A stretch of DNA of 64,000 nucleotides. It comes from Streptomyces sp. CBMA152. GTDB lineage: Bacteria > Actinomycetota > Actinomycetes > Streptomycetales > Streptomycetaceae. Positions 41,451 through 50,365 of the stretch are shown one piece after another. The stretch lies in assembly GCF_014596475.1 (NCBI RefSeq), contig NZ_MECJ01000017.1:124001-188000 (forward strand), given 5' to 3'. The position numbers and the translations under genes were made by a program. The notes under the pieces are model-generated. The model saw only the letters and a list, made by a program, of their open reading frames with translations, did no database searches and had not been told where the DNA came from. Positions within the stretch are counted from its first letter, which is position 1; each line of letters opens with the position of its first letter.

Positions 41451-43262
41451 TCATGAGGCGACCGGTGCCAGCCGGGCGTCGCGGCGGACCAGGGCCGCGT
41501 ACCGGCCGTCCTGTTCGAGCAGTTGCTCGTGTGTCCCGCGCTCGGCTATGCGGCCGCTGTCGAGAACCACGATCTGGTCGGCGTCGCGGACGGTGGAGAG
41601 GCGGTGCGCGATGGTGAGCGTGGTGCGGCCCGCCGAGAGCGCGTCGATGGCCTGCTGCACCGCGTGCTCGGTACGGGTGTCCAGCGCGCTGGTCGCCTCG
41701 TCGAGGATGAGCACGGGCGGGTCGCGCAGAATCGTGCGGGCGATGGCGAGCCGTTGCTTCTCGCCGCCGGAGAACCGGTAGCCGCGCTCGCCGACCAGGG
41801 TGTCGTAGCCGTCGGGCAGGGACGCGATGTGGTCGTGGATCTGGGCCGCACGCGCGGCCGCCTCCAGCTCTTCATCCGTGGCGTCCGGCTTGGCGAAGCG
41901 CAGGTTGTCGGCGACGGAGGTGTGGAAGAGGTAGGTCTCCTGCGAGACGACGCCGACCGCGCGCGCCAGGGTGTCGAAGTCGAGGTCGCGCACATCGACC
42001 CCGTCGAGCGTGACCCGGCCGCCGGTCACGTCGTACAGACGCGGCACCAGATAGCTGAGCGTGGACTTGCCGGAGCCGGTCGGGCCGACGACGGCGAGGC
42101 TGCCGCCGGCGGGCACGGTCACGTCGACCTCACTCAGCGTCGGGCCGCTCTTCTCGTCGTAAGCGAAGTCGACCGATTCGAAGCGGACTTCGCCGCGGAT
42201 CTTCTCCAGCCGGACCGGGTGCTCGGGCTCGGTGATGTCGACCGGCAGGTCGAGGTACTCGAAGATGCGCTGGAAGAGCGCGAGCGAGGTCTGCATCTGG
42301 ACGCCGGTGGTGAGCAGGCTCACGGCGGGCCGGAACAGGCCCTGCTGGAGCGAGACGAAGGCGACCAGCGTGCCGGTGGAGATCGAGGGCCCGCCCTGCT
42401 GGAGGGTGAGGCCCGCGGCCCAGTAGATGACGGCGGGCATGGCGGCCATGACGATGCCGATGGTCGACATCCGCCACCGCCCGGCCATGCTGGAGCGCAC
42501 TTCGAGGTCGACGAGTCGCTCGGACTCGGCCGCGAAGGACTTCGTGAGCGAGTCCGAGCGGCCCATGGTGCGGCCGAGCAGGATGCCGCTCACCGAAAGG
42601 GACTCGGTGACCTCGGCGGCCATCGCGGCCATCTGCTTCTGACGCTGGGTCGTGATCTTCTTGCGCTCGCGTCCGACCTTGCGGCTGATCCAGACGAAGA
42701 CGGGGAGCAGCAGGAGTGAGACCGCTGTGAGGCGCCAGTCGAGGGCCAGCATGGCGACGACGGTGGCTATGACGGCCGTGAGGTTGGAGACGAGCGAAGT
42801 CGCGGTGGAAGTCACGGTCGCCTGCATGCCGCCGATGTCGTTGGCGATGCGCGACTGGACCTCGCCGGTCCGCGTCCTGGTGAAGAAGGCGAGCGGCATC
42901 CGCTGGAGCTGCGCGTAGACCCCGGTGCGCAGATCGTGCATGACGCGCTGGCCGACGGTCGTCGAGATCAGCGTCTGCAGGACGCCGAAGACGCTGTTGA
43001 CGACGGCGGTGAGGATCATGCCGAGGGCGAGCAGGCTCAGCAGCCCGGTGCGGCCCTGCGGAATGGCGACGTCCAGGATCTCGCGCAGCAGGAACGGCGA
43101 GGCGACCGAGACGAGCGAGGACGCGGCGACCAGCAGGCCCACGACGGCGAGCCGGCCGCGGTAGGGGTGGAAGAGCCGCAGGATGCGCCGCGTCTGCCCG
43201 GGCGGCTGCTCGGCGGCACGGTCACGGGACGAGGGTGTCCAAGAGGATTCTTCGGGGTGCAT
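41451..43262 (-). CDS. ABC transporter, fused permease/ATPase, multidrug-like
   Basis: A 603-residue type IV ABC half-transporter. The membrane domain has six helices in about residues 35-320; the ATPase is complete, with Walker A GPTGSGKST, FSGGEKQRLAIA, Walker B VLILDEATS and the switch His in LTIAHRLST. It likely works as a homodimer for drug or lipid export. ATG at 43260-43262 follows AAGGAG at very short spacing. The gene is divergent from a MarR regulator, with two TTGT/ACAA inverted repeats between them, so MarR repression induced by a toxic ligand is likely. Confidence 0.9.
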   Translation of the reverse strand: MHPEESSWTPSSRDRAAEQPPGQTRRILRLFHPYRGRLAVVGLLVAASSLVSVASPFLLREILDVAIPQGRTGLLSLLALGMILTAVVNSVFGVLQTLISTTVGQRVMHDLRTGVYAQLQRMPLAFFTRTRTGEVQSRIANDIGGMQATVTSTATSLVSNLTAVIATVVAMLALDWRLTAVSLLLLPVFVWISRKVGRERKKITTQRQKQMAAMAAEVTESLSVSGILLGRTMGRSDSLTKSFAAESERLVDLEVRSSMAGRWRMSTIGIVMAAMPAVIYWAAGLTLQQGGPSISTGTLVAFVSLQQGLFRPAVSLLTTGVQMQTSLALFQRIFEYLDLPVDITEPEHPVRLEKIRGEVRFESVDFAYDEKSGPTLSEVDVTVPAGGSLAVVGPTGSGKSTLSYLVPRLYDVTGGRVTLDGVDVRDLDFDTLARAVGVVSQETYLFHTSVADNLRFAKPDATDEELEAAARAAQIHDHIASLPDGYDTLVGERGYRFSGGEKQRLAIARTILRDPPVLILDEATSALDTRTEHAVQQAIDALSAGRTTLTIAHRLSTVRDADQIVVLDSGRIAERGTHEQLLEQDGRYAALVRRDARLAPVAS

Positions 43263-43363
43263 GAGCTCCTTCGACAAGGGGTGAGGCGACAGGACGGCGC
43301 CGGTCACAGGGCCGTTCCGGCCATCGCGACGACGCCACTGACAAGACTTTGCAGAGCATAGCT

Positions 43364-43407
43364 CATTGTTACCTATACTCACAATGAACAAGGTCCTGAT
43401 ATTGTTC
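43364..43407. promoter_or_regulatory. MarR-type operators in the ABC/MarR divergent promoter
   Basis: CATTGT (43364-43369) pairs with ACAATG (43381-43386) over an 11-base spacer. GAACAA (43386-43391) pairs with TTGTTC (43402-43407) over a 10-base spacer. They share the TTGT/ACAA half-site and touch each other. TATACT at 43374-43379 is a perfect -10 box for the rightward gene, inside the first operator. This region is AT-rich compared with its surroundings. Confidence 0.7.
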
Positions 43408-43411
43408 CCGC

Positions 43412-43855
43412 ATGAGCACTACCGACGCCGACGGCATGCTGGCCGAACAGCTGCTCCGGCTCACGCGCAGACTGCACCGCATCCAGAAACAGCACTTGGA
43501 GCCGGTCGGCATCACCCCCGCCCAGTCCCGGCTCCTGCGCATGGTGGCGCACCACGAGCAGCCGCCCCGCATGGCCGATCTCGCCGCCCGTCTGGAGGTG
43601 GTCCCGCGCGCCGTGACCAGCCTGGTCGACGGGCTGGAGGAGAGTGGGAACGTGCGCCGGGTCCCCGACCCGAGCAACCGCCGGGTGGTGCGGATCGAGC
43701 TCACCGACACCGGCCGGCAGACGCTGCGTGCGCTGCGCGGCGCACGCCGGGGCGCGGCCGAGGAGATCCTGGCGCCCCTGACCGCCGACGAGCGCGAGGT
43801 GCTCGGCGGTCTGCTGTCCGCTCTGGTCGACGGAGTGCCGGAGCGCCGCTGCTGA
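43412..43855 (+). CDS. MarR-family transcriptional regulator
   Basis: A 147-residue MarR regulator. The winged helix is EPVGITPAQSRLLRMVAHHE, then RMADLAARLEVVPRAVTSLV (recognition helix about 63-77), DGLEESGNVRRVPDPSNRRV with the wing DPSNRR, and a C-terminal dimer helix. ATG at 43412 lies only four bases after the second operator, so it is very likely autoregulated and represses the divergent ABC transporter. The next gene starts 13 bases after its stop and may be read through. Confidence 0.92.
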   Translation: MSTTDADGMLAEQLLRLTRRLHRIQKQHLEPVGITPAQSRLLRMVAHHEQPPRMADLAARLEVVPRAVTSLVDGLEESGNVRRVPDPSNRRVVRIELTDTGRQTLRALRGARRGAAEEILAPLTADEREVLGGLLSALVDGVPERRC

Positions 43856-43868
43856 ATGGATTCGCCGC

Positions 43869-46829
43869 ATGCCGCTCCTGGAGCCGACGCCGCAAGCACT
43901 GCGACCCGCGGGGCTGCGCGCCCCCTCCCCCGACCGGGTCCCGGACCGGTTGGCGGGCGGCACACCGGAGCCGCTGCGCGGCGAGCTGACCGCGCTGCTC
44001 GGCGCCGACAAGGTGCTGTGGAAGATCTCCGACCTGGTGCGCTACGCGTCGGACGCCAGCCCGTACCGCTTCGTCCCCCAGGTCGTGGTGGTCGCCGAGG
44101 ACATCGACGACGTCTCCGCGGTGCTCTCGTACGCGCACGGCAAGGGCCGTGAAGTGGTCTTCCGCGCGGCCGGGACCAGTCTGAACGGGCAGGCGCAGGG
44201 CGAGGACATCCTGGTGGACGTGCGCCGCCACTGGGCCGGCGTCCAGGTCCTGGACGGCGGCGCCCGCGCCCGGATCCGGCCCGGCACCACGGTCGCCCGG
44301 GCCAACGCGGCGCTCGCCCGGCACGGGCGCGTGCTCGGCCCCGATCCGGCGAGCGCGCTGGCCTGCACCATCGGCGGGGTCGTCGCCAACAACGCCTCCG
44401 GTATGACGGCGGGCACCACCCGCAACTCGTACCGGACCCTCGCCTCGCTCACCTTCGTCCTGCCGAGCGGCACGGTCGTCGACACCGCCGATCCGCGCGC
44501 CGACGAGGATCTGACGCACGCCGAACCCCGGCTCTGCGCGGGCCTGTTGGCGCTCAAGGCGGAGATCGAGGCGGACCCGGAACTCACCGCCCGCATCCGG
44601 GCCAAGTACGAGATCAAGAACACCAACGGCTACCGGCTCGACTCCTTCCTGGACGGCTCGACGCCGGTGGAGATCCTGCGCGGGCTGATGGTCGGTTCCG
44701 AGGGCACGTTCGGCTTCATCTCCGAGACCGTCTTCGACACCGTGGCGCTGGAGCGCGAGCTCTGCACGGCGCTGCTCTTCTTCCCCACGCTCCCGGCCGC
44801 GGCGGCCGCCGTGCCGCTCTTCAACCGAGCGGGCGCGCTCGCCGTCGAGCTGATCGACGGCAACACCCTGCGCGCCTCGGTCAGCGTCGAGGGCGTGCCG
44901 GCGGACTGGGCGGCCCTCCCCAGGGAAACGGCCGCGCTGCTCGTGGAGTTCCGCGCCGCCGACGAAGAAGGCCGTACGGCGTACGAGCGAGCGGCGGCCG
45001 ACGTGCTCGCCGGGCTCGAACTGGTCGCGCCCGTCGCCTCGGTGACCAATGACTTCACCCGTGACGCGCGGACGATCGCCGGGTACTGGAAGGCCCGCAA
45101 GGCGTTCGTGGCGGCGGTGGGCGGCGCCCGCCCGGCCGGTACGACGCTGATCACCGAGGACTTCGCGGTGCCCCCGGCCCGGCTCGCCGAGGCCTGCGAG
45201 GCGCTGCTCGCGCTCCAGGAGGAGCACGGCTTCGACGCCGCCGTCGCCGGGCACGCCGCCCACGGCAACCTGCATTTCCTGCTCGCCTTCGACGCCTCCC
45301 GGCCCGACGACGTGGCCCGCTACGCCGCGTTCATGGACGCCTTCTGCCGACTGACGGTGGAGCGCTTCGACGGCTCGCTCAAGGCCGAACACGCCACCGG
45401 CCGCAACATCGCGCCGTTCTTGGAGCTGGAGTGGGGGCCGAAGGCCACCGAGCTGATGTGGCGGACCAAGCAGGTCATCGACCCGGACGGGGTGCTCGCG
45501 CCCCGGATCGTCCTCGACCGCGACCCGCAGGCCCATCTGCGCGGCCTCAAGACCATCCCGAGGATCGAGGCGATCGGCGACCCGTGCATCGAGTGCGGGT
45601 TCTGCGAGCCGACCTGCCCCAGCCGCGACCTGACCACCACACCCCGTCAACGGATCGTGCTGCGGCGGGAGATGACCCGCCAGCCCGTCGGCTCGCCCGT
45701 CGAGGAGGCGCTGCTCGACGCGTACGGCTATGACGCCGTGGACACCTGCGCGGGCGACTCGACCTGTGCGCTCGACTGCCCGGTGGGCATCGACACCGGC
45801 GCCCTGATGCGGGAGTTGCGCCATCGGCGGCACAGCGCACGCGAGGAACGCGCCGCGGCGCTCGCCGCCCGTCACTTCAAGGCCGTCGAGTCCTCGGCGC
45901 GCCTCGCGGTCGCGGCGGCGCGCACGATCGGCGACCGTCTTGGCGACCGCGCCCTCGCGCGCGTGACGGGCCTCGCCCGCAAGGCCGTCCGCCCCGATCT
46001 GGTGCCCGAGTGGCTGCCGGAGATCCCGGGAGCGGCCGCCCGCGCCCTGCCGCGTACGCGACGGGTCGGCGCCGTGGCCGTCTACTACCCGGCGTGCGTC
46101 AACCGGATCTTCGGCGGACCCGAAGGACACCGTGGCCCGTCCCTGCCGCAGGCCCTGGTGGCGCTCGCCACGCGCGCGGAGCGGCCCGTATGGATCCCCG
46201 ACGATGTGCCGGGCACCTGCTGCGCCACCATCTGGCACTCGAAGGGGTACGCCGAGGGCAACGCGGTGATGGCCAACCGGATCGTCGAGGCCGCCTGGGG
46301 CTGGACGGCGGGCGGCACGCTTCCGCTGGTCGTCGACGCCTCGTCCTGCACGCTCGGCATCGCGCGCGAGGTGGTGCCGTATCTCACCGACGACAACCGG
46401 GAGTTGCATGCCGCGATGAACGTCGTCGACTCGGTGGTCTGGGCCGCCGAGGAGCTGCTGCCCCGGCTCACCGTGCTGCGCAGGGCGCGCTCGGCGGTGC
46501 TCCACCCGACGTGCTCCATGCGGCACTTGGGCGACGAGCCGCAGCTGCGGGCCGTCGCCGAGGCGTGCGCCGACGAGGTCGTGGTGCCGCACGACGCCGG
46601 GTGCTGCGCCTTCGCGGGCGACCGGGGGATGCTCCACCAGGAGCTCACGGCGTCGGCCACCGCGCGCGAGGCCGCGGAGTTGAGTGGCCGTCACTTCGAC
46701 GCGTATCTCTCGGCCAACCGCATGTGCGAGCTCGGCATGGAGCGGGCGACGGGGCATGGCTATGTCTCCGTGCTCCTGGAGCTCGAACGGGCCACCAGGC
46801 CGGGGCCGGAGTACCTGCGCCGCACCTGA
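43869..46829 (+). CDS. FAD-linked oxidase/Fe-S fusion, D-lactate dehydrogenase-like
   Basis: A 986-residue fusion. The N-terminal half is an FAD-binding type 4 domain (VFRAAGTSLNGQAQGEDILV, CTIGGVVANNASGM, GLMVGSEGTFGFISE) with its C-terminal oxidase domain (VAGHAAHGNLHFLLAFDASR). The second half has two 4Fe-4S motifs, CIECGFCEPTCPSRDL and CAGDSTCALDCPVG, then two CCG-type cysteine-rich domains (VPGTCCATIWHSKG, HDAGCCAFAGDRGM). This architecture matches Dld2/GlcD-GlcF-like D-lactate or 2-hydroxyacid dehydrogenases that feed electrons to the respiratory chain. The ATG at 43869 lies 13 bases after the MarR gene, so co-transcription is likely. Confidence 0.9.
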   Translation: MPLLEPTPQALRPAGLRAPSPDRVPDRLAGGTPEPLRGELTALLGADKVLWKISDLVRYASDASPYRFVPQVVVVAEDIDDVSAVLSYAHGKGREVVFRAAGTSLNGQAQGEDILVDVRRHWAGVQVLDGGARARIRPGTTVARANAALARHGRVLGPDPASALACTIGGVVANNASGMTAGTTRNSYRTLASLTFVLPSGTVVDTADPRADEDLTHAEPRLCAGLLALKAEIEADPELTARIRAKYEIKNTNGYRLDSFLDGSTPVEILRGLMVGSEGTFGFISETVFDTVALERELCTALLFFPTLPAAAAAVPLFNRAGALAVELIDGNTLRASVSVEGVPADWAALPRETAALLVEFRAADEEGRTAYERAAADVLAGLELVAPVASVTNDFTRDARTIAGYWKARKAFVAAVGGARPAGTTLITEDFAVPPARLAEACEALLALQEEHGFDAAVAGHAAHGNLHFLLAFDASRPDDVARYAAFMDAFCRLTVERFDGSLKAEHATGRNIAPFLELEWGPKATELMWRTKQVIDPDGVLAPRIVLDRDPQAHLRGLKTIPRIEAIGDPCIECGFCEPTCPSRDLTTTPRQRIVLRREMTRQPVGSPVEEALLDAYGYDAVDTCAGDSTCALDCPVGIDTGALMRELRHRRHSAREERAAALAARHFKAVESSARLAVAAARTIGDRLGDRALARVTGLARKAVRPDLVPEWLPEIPGAAARALPRTRRVGAVAVYYPACVNRIFGGPEGHRGPSLPQALVALATRAERPVWIPDDVPGTCCATIWHSKGYAEGNAVMANRIVEAAWGWTAGGTLPLVVDASSCTLGIAREVVPYLTDDNRELHAAMNVVDSVVWAAEELLPRLTVLRRARSAVLHPTCSMRHLGDEPQLRAVAEACADEVVVPHDAGCCAFAGDRGMLHQELTASATAREAAELSGRHFDAYLSANRMCELGMERATGHGYVSVLLELERATRPGPEYLRRT

Positions 46830-46841
46830 TCCGGCCCACTT

Positions 46842-46856
46842 CTGACGTATCGTCAG
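46842..46856. promoter_or_regulatory. Perfect palindrome CTGACG-TAT-CGTCAG
   Basis: Six-base arms around a three-base centre, 12 bases after the dehydrogenase stop and about 220 bases before the GH109-like gene. It could be an operator for that gene or a small hairpin. Nothing else is recognised in 46857-47048. Confidence 0.4.
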
Positions 46857-47048
46857 CGACCCGGCCGCGCCGTTCCCCCACGCCTCCCACGCCCCGGACG
46901 GATCCGGACGTACCGTGACGTCGTGCAGCGGTGTACCTCCCCGGGGCTGCCCCTGGCGTCGACAGGCCCCCTTGCGCGGCAGCAGTCCCAACAACCATGG
47001 TCCTTACCGAGGTTCGTGTAACGCCGCGCAGAAATCAGCTCCCTCATT

Positions 47049-47079
47049 CAGGAGACTCGCTCCCTTCCCAGGAGACTCG
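47049..47079 (+). promoter_or_regulatory. Duplicated ribosome-binding segment
   Basis: CAGGAGACTCG occurs at 47049-47059 and again at 47069-47079, directly before the ATG of the GH109-like gene. Only the second copy has proper spacing to that start, so the first is a tandem duplicate of the Shine-Dalgarno segment. Confidence 0.7.
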
Positions 47080-48501
47080 ATGAACGACGCAGCATCGCAG
47101 AACCACGACATCAGCCGACGCACGGTCCTGGGCGCCGCGGGGGCCGCGGGCGCCGGGCTCGGGATCGGCGGCCTGGGCGCGGGCAGCGCCTCCGCCACCG
47201 AGCGTACGAGCGTCCCGGCGCAGACCCACGAGGCGCCCGCGCCGAAGCGCCAGGGCCGGTCCATGATCGGCGTGCCGTTCCAGCGGCGCTCCACGGTACG
47301 GGTCGGACTGATCGGGCTCGGCAACCGCGGCGGCAGCATGATCGACCTGTATCTCGACGTGCCCGGCGTGCGGGTCGTGGCGCTCTGCGACCCGGTGAAG
47401 GCCAAGACGCAGAGCGCCGCCGCGAAGGTGACCGCCGCCGGACAGCCCGCGCCCGCGCTCTACATGAACGGCGAGCACGACTACGAACACCTGCTCAGAC
47501 GCGGCGACATCGACTTCGTGCACATCGCCACGCCCTGGGACTCGCACTTCGAGATCACCAAGGCCGCCTTGCTTGCGGGCGTCCACGCGGGCGTGGAGTG
47601 TCCCGCCTCGATGCACCTGGACCAGCTGTGGGAGCTCGTCGACCTCTCCGAGCGCACCAGACGCCACTGCATGCAGCTGGAGAACTGCTGTTACGGCAGA
47701 AACGAGATGCGTGTGCTGCGGATGGCGCACGCCGGGAAGTTCGGCCAACTGCTGCACGGCGCAGGCGCGTACATCCACGATCTGCGCGGCCTGATGTTCG
47801 ACCCGAAGTACTACGAGGGCCCCTGGCGGCGGCTGTGGCACACGCGGATGCGCGGGGACCTCTACCCCACCCACGGCTTCGGCCCGGTCGCCAACTACAT
47901 GGACATCAACCGCGGCGACCGCGTGGTGTCCATCGTCAGCGTCGGCTCGCCCACGCTCGGACTCGCCGAGTACCGCGCGGCCCATATGCCGGCGGGCGAC
48001 CCGAGCTACAAGGAGTCGTACATCGAGAGCGACCGCACGATCAGCCTGGTCCAGACGGCGAAGGGCCGCGTCATCCGGCTCGAACACGATGTGTCGACGC
48101 CCCACCCGTACAGCCGGATCAACAGCCTCGGCGGCACCAAGGGCCTCTTCGAGGACTATCCGGAGCGGATCTACATCGAGCCGGACCAGCACGACGACAA
48201 CTGGGGCGACTTCTCGAAGTACACGGACTGGGACCACTGGCTCTGGAAGGAGCATGCCAACCCGCCCGGCGGCCACGGCGGCATGGACTACATGCTGGTC
48301 TTCCGGCTGATGCAGTGCATCCGGCTCGGCCTGGTCCCCGACTTCGACGTGTACGACGCCGCCACCTGGTCGGCGCCCGTGCCGCTCAGCAACCAGTCGG
48401 TCAAAGCGAAGGGCATGCCCCAGCCGATCCCCGACTTCACCCGGGGCGAGTGGCACAAGTCCCGCCCCGGGATGGACTCCGAGAAGCCCAAGGAAGCCTG
48501 A
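47080..48501 (+). CDS. Tat-exported Gfo/Idh/MocA protein, GH109-like
   Basis: A 473-residue protein with a twin-arginine signal (ISRRTVLGAAGAAGAGLGIG, cut after about GSASA). The mature part has the NAD loop VGLIGLGNRGGSMIDLYL, and ATPWDSHFEITKAALLAGVH, then MQLENCCYGRNEMRVLRMAH and HTRMRGDLYPTHGFGPVANY. These segments fit GH109 alpha-N-acetylgalactosaminidases, which use NAD in a redox-assisted hydrolysis. It probably acts outside the membrane on glycans. The adjacent secreted PNGase A-like enzyme, convergent 47 bases away, suggests a joint role in glycoprotein breakdown. Confidence 0.87.
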   Translation: MNDAASQNHDISRRTVLGAAGAAGAGLGIGGLGAGSASATERTSVPAQTHEAPAPKRQGRSMIGVPFQRRSTVRVGLIGLGNRGGSMIDLYLDVPGVRVVALCDPVKAKTQSAAAKVTAAGQPAPALYMNGEHDYEHLLRRGDIDFVHIATPWDSHFEITKAALLAGVHAGVECPASMHLDQLWELVDLSERTRRHCMQLENCCYGRNEMRVLRMAHAGKFGQLLHGAGAYIHDLRGLMFDPKYYEGPWRRLWHTRMRGDLYPTHGFGPVANYMDINRGDRVVSIVSVGSPTLGLAEYRAAHMPAGDPSYKESYIESDRTISLVQTAKGRVIRLEHDVSTPHPYSRINSLGGTKGLFEDYPERIYIEPDQHDDNWGDFSKYTDWDHWLWKEHANPPGGHGGMDYMLVFRLMQCIRLGLVPDFDVYDAATWSAPVPLSNQSVKAKGMPQPIPDFTRGEWHKSRPGMDSEKPKEA

Positions 48502-48548
48502 GGGACGGGGCCCGCCCTATACGGCACGAGCCCCGCACAACAACCCGC

Positions 48549-50159
48549 TCAGCAGCGCCGCAGGTCCTCCGTGAGGGTGCCCTGGGCGGTCTTGAGACTC
48601 CGGTCGTAGCAGCCGTCCGAGCCGTAGAGGCGGTAGCGCTCGGCGGAGGTGCCGGTGGCGTGCCGCTGCTCGCGCGGCACGTTCATCGTCCAGGACGCGT
48701 CGCCCCGGTAGGTGTCGTCGAGGTGCGACCACGCGGTGGCGTGCCCACCGCGCGCGGTGGCCGTCTCCGCCCGGTCCCCGAGGGTGATCACCGTCCGCAG
48801 CCGGTTGTCCGTGCCGATGGTCGTGGTGCCGTCCATCGTGTACGTCCGGTCGACGCGCGCCGTGACGGCCGGGCCGCGCCCGTCCGTGGTGACCGCACTG
48901 TCATCCGTCCAACTGCCCTTCAGCCCATCGGTGTTCTCACCATCGATCCACCGGTGAACCGATTCGGCGGAGACGCTCCGGGCGACCGTGGTCGTGACGC
49001 GGCCGTGCGAGGTGTTCAGGTATCCGGCGGTCGTCAGCCGATGGCTCGCCGTGGCGTCGAGGCGAAGTTCCGTACCCGGTGTGTACGTGGTGGACGCGGC
49101 CGGGGCGCCCTCGTCGTGGCGGGTGAGCGCGCCGGTGACGACCGCGCTGCCCTTGTCCTGCCACACCAGCACATTGGTCGGCGTCGACCAGCCCGACTGC
49201 CCCTCGGGGACGCCCGCCACGGACACCTCCACGCGGTGCGCGCGGCCGTCGTTCAGAAGTGCCGCGTACGGCGTCAGGTCGTACTCGATCGGCCGTACGT
49301 CGAAGGCGTGGGGCGCGGGGACGACGTACCAGAGGAAGGGGTTCGACCAGCCGCCGGTCCATACGTTCGGGAACGGGCTGGCTATTCCGGCGAGTTGGCC
49401 GTCGACCTTGATCTGGACCTCGCGGTTGGGGCCCGCGGGCGCCTTGCAGGAGTACGGCGCGGGCTCCGGCACCGCCAGGTACCAGAACTCCTCGCAGCCG
49501 CCGCCCGACCCGGTCGCGTACACCTCGGCGACGATCCGCTCGGAGTTGCGCGGGGTCGTCAGCTGCGTGCCGTCGAGCGGGAGCACCTTGTCGGGGGCCG
49601 GGGCGGGCTTGGTGCGGCCCTCGGCGGCGTAGAACGTCAGCGTGACCTTGACGTCGATGACACCCGTGTACGTGCTGTCGACGACGTTGCCGATCAGCAT
49701 CTCGACGGGCTGCGCGGAGCGGAACGTGTCGCTGTAGCGGGTGACGTCCTTCTCCACGTTCCAGGCGATGCCGTCCGGCGACGGCTCGGGGGTGGAGGTG
49801 CGCAGCACCTCGACGCCGCCGACGTGGAGGTAGCCGAGGCGGTCGTACTGACGGCCCTTGACCTTGCCGTCGAGCCGCAGCACCACCTTGCTCCACCGGT
49901 CGCCGCATCCCTTGGGGGGCGCGTAGGAGCCCTTGTAGGGCGTGAAGTCGCGGAACTGCGCCTCGGCGAGGGTGACTTGGCAGGACGTGGTGTGCGGCGT
50001 CGCGACCGGCGGCGCGGCGGTGACCGGGTCGTGCCAGTCGGTTCCGAACTCGGCGGGCGGCACGGGCGGCTGTACGGCCGTTGCCGGTCCGGCGCCCAGC
50101 AGCGTCCCCGCCACGAGCACCGCCCCGCCGATCATGGACATGATCCTCAGTCGTCTCAT
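48549..50159 (-). CDS. Secreted peptide-N4-asparagine amidase A-like (PNGase A) protein
   Basis: A 536-residue secreted protein with a signal peptide (about 1-28, SMIGGAVLVAGTLLGAGPATA). It matches the PNGase A family, which releases N-linked glycans from glycoproteins: KVVLRLDGKVKGRQYDRLGY, VGGVEVLRTSTPEPSPDG, WNVEKDVTRYSDTFRSAQPV, VWTGGWSNPFLWYVVPAPHA, and paired cysteines in the N-terminal half. Rare in bacteria but recurrent in Streptomyces. The ATG at 50157-50159 follows GCTTCACTCCTGACGC on the minus strand, with a weak ribosome site. It is convergent with the GH109-like gene, a plausible partner for deglycosylation. Confidence 0.85.
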   Translation of the reverse strand: MRRLRIMSMIGGAVLVAGTLLGAGPATAVQPPVPPAEFGTDWHDPVTAAPPVATPHTTSCQVTLAEAQFRDFTPYKGSYAPPKGCGDRWSKVVLRLDGKVKGRQYDRLGYLHVGGVEVLRTSTPEPSPDGIAWNVEKDVTRYSDTFRSAQPVEMLIGNVVDSTYTGVIDVKVTLTFYAAEGRTKPAPAPDKVLPLDGTQLTTPRNSERIVAEVYATGSGGGCEEFWYLAVPEPAPYSCKAPAGPNREVQIKVDGQLAGIASPFPNVWTGGWSNPFLWYVVPAPHAFDVRPIEYDLTPYAALLNDGRAHRVEVSVAGVPEGQSGWSTPTNVLVWQDKGSAVVTGALTRHDEGAPAASTTYTPGTELRLDATASHRLTTAGYLNTSHGRVTTTVARSVSAESVHRWIDGENTDGLKGSWTDDSAVTTDGRGPAVTARVDRTYTMDGTTTIGTDNRLRTVITLGDRAETATARGGHATAWSHLDDTYRGDASWTMNVPREQRHATGTSAERYRLYGSDGCYDRSLKTAQGTLTEDLRRC

Positions 50160-50365
50160 GCGTCAGGAGTGAAGCGTGAGAAGGGGCCTCGACGCTAGGC
50201 CCCGACCGCCGACCTTGGCGCGTTCCGGTCCCGCGGGCGGGAAATTCGATTGCTTCCGGGTGTCCGGAAGGGCGAACCTTGATCGGACTCAGCCGCTCAT
50301 CCGGCCACTCTCACCGAACTCATTCCGCGGCTCACGAGGCCGCCCTTTCCGATCCTTGGGACGTC

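Noticed and set aside
43701..46994. Minus-strand open frame of about 1,100 codons
   Set aside because: It is the antisense shadow of the FAD/Fe-S dehydrogenase gene, which has clear motifs. High-GC DNA often leaves such frames open.
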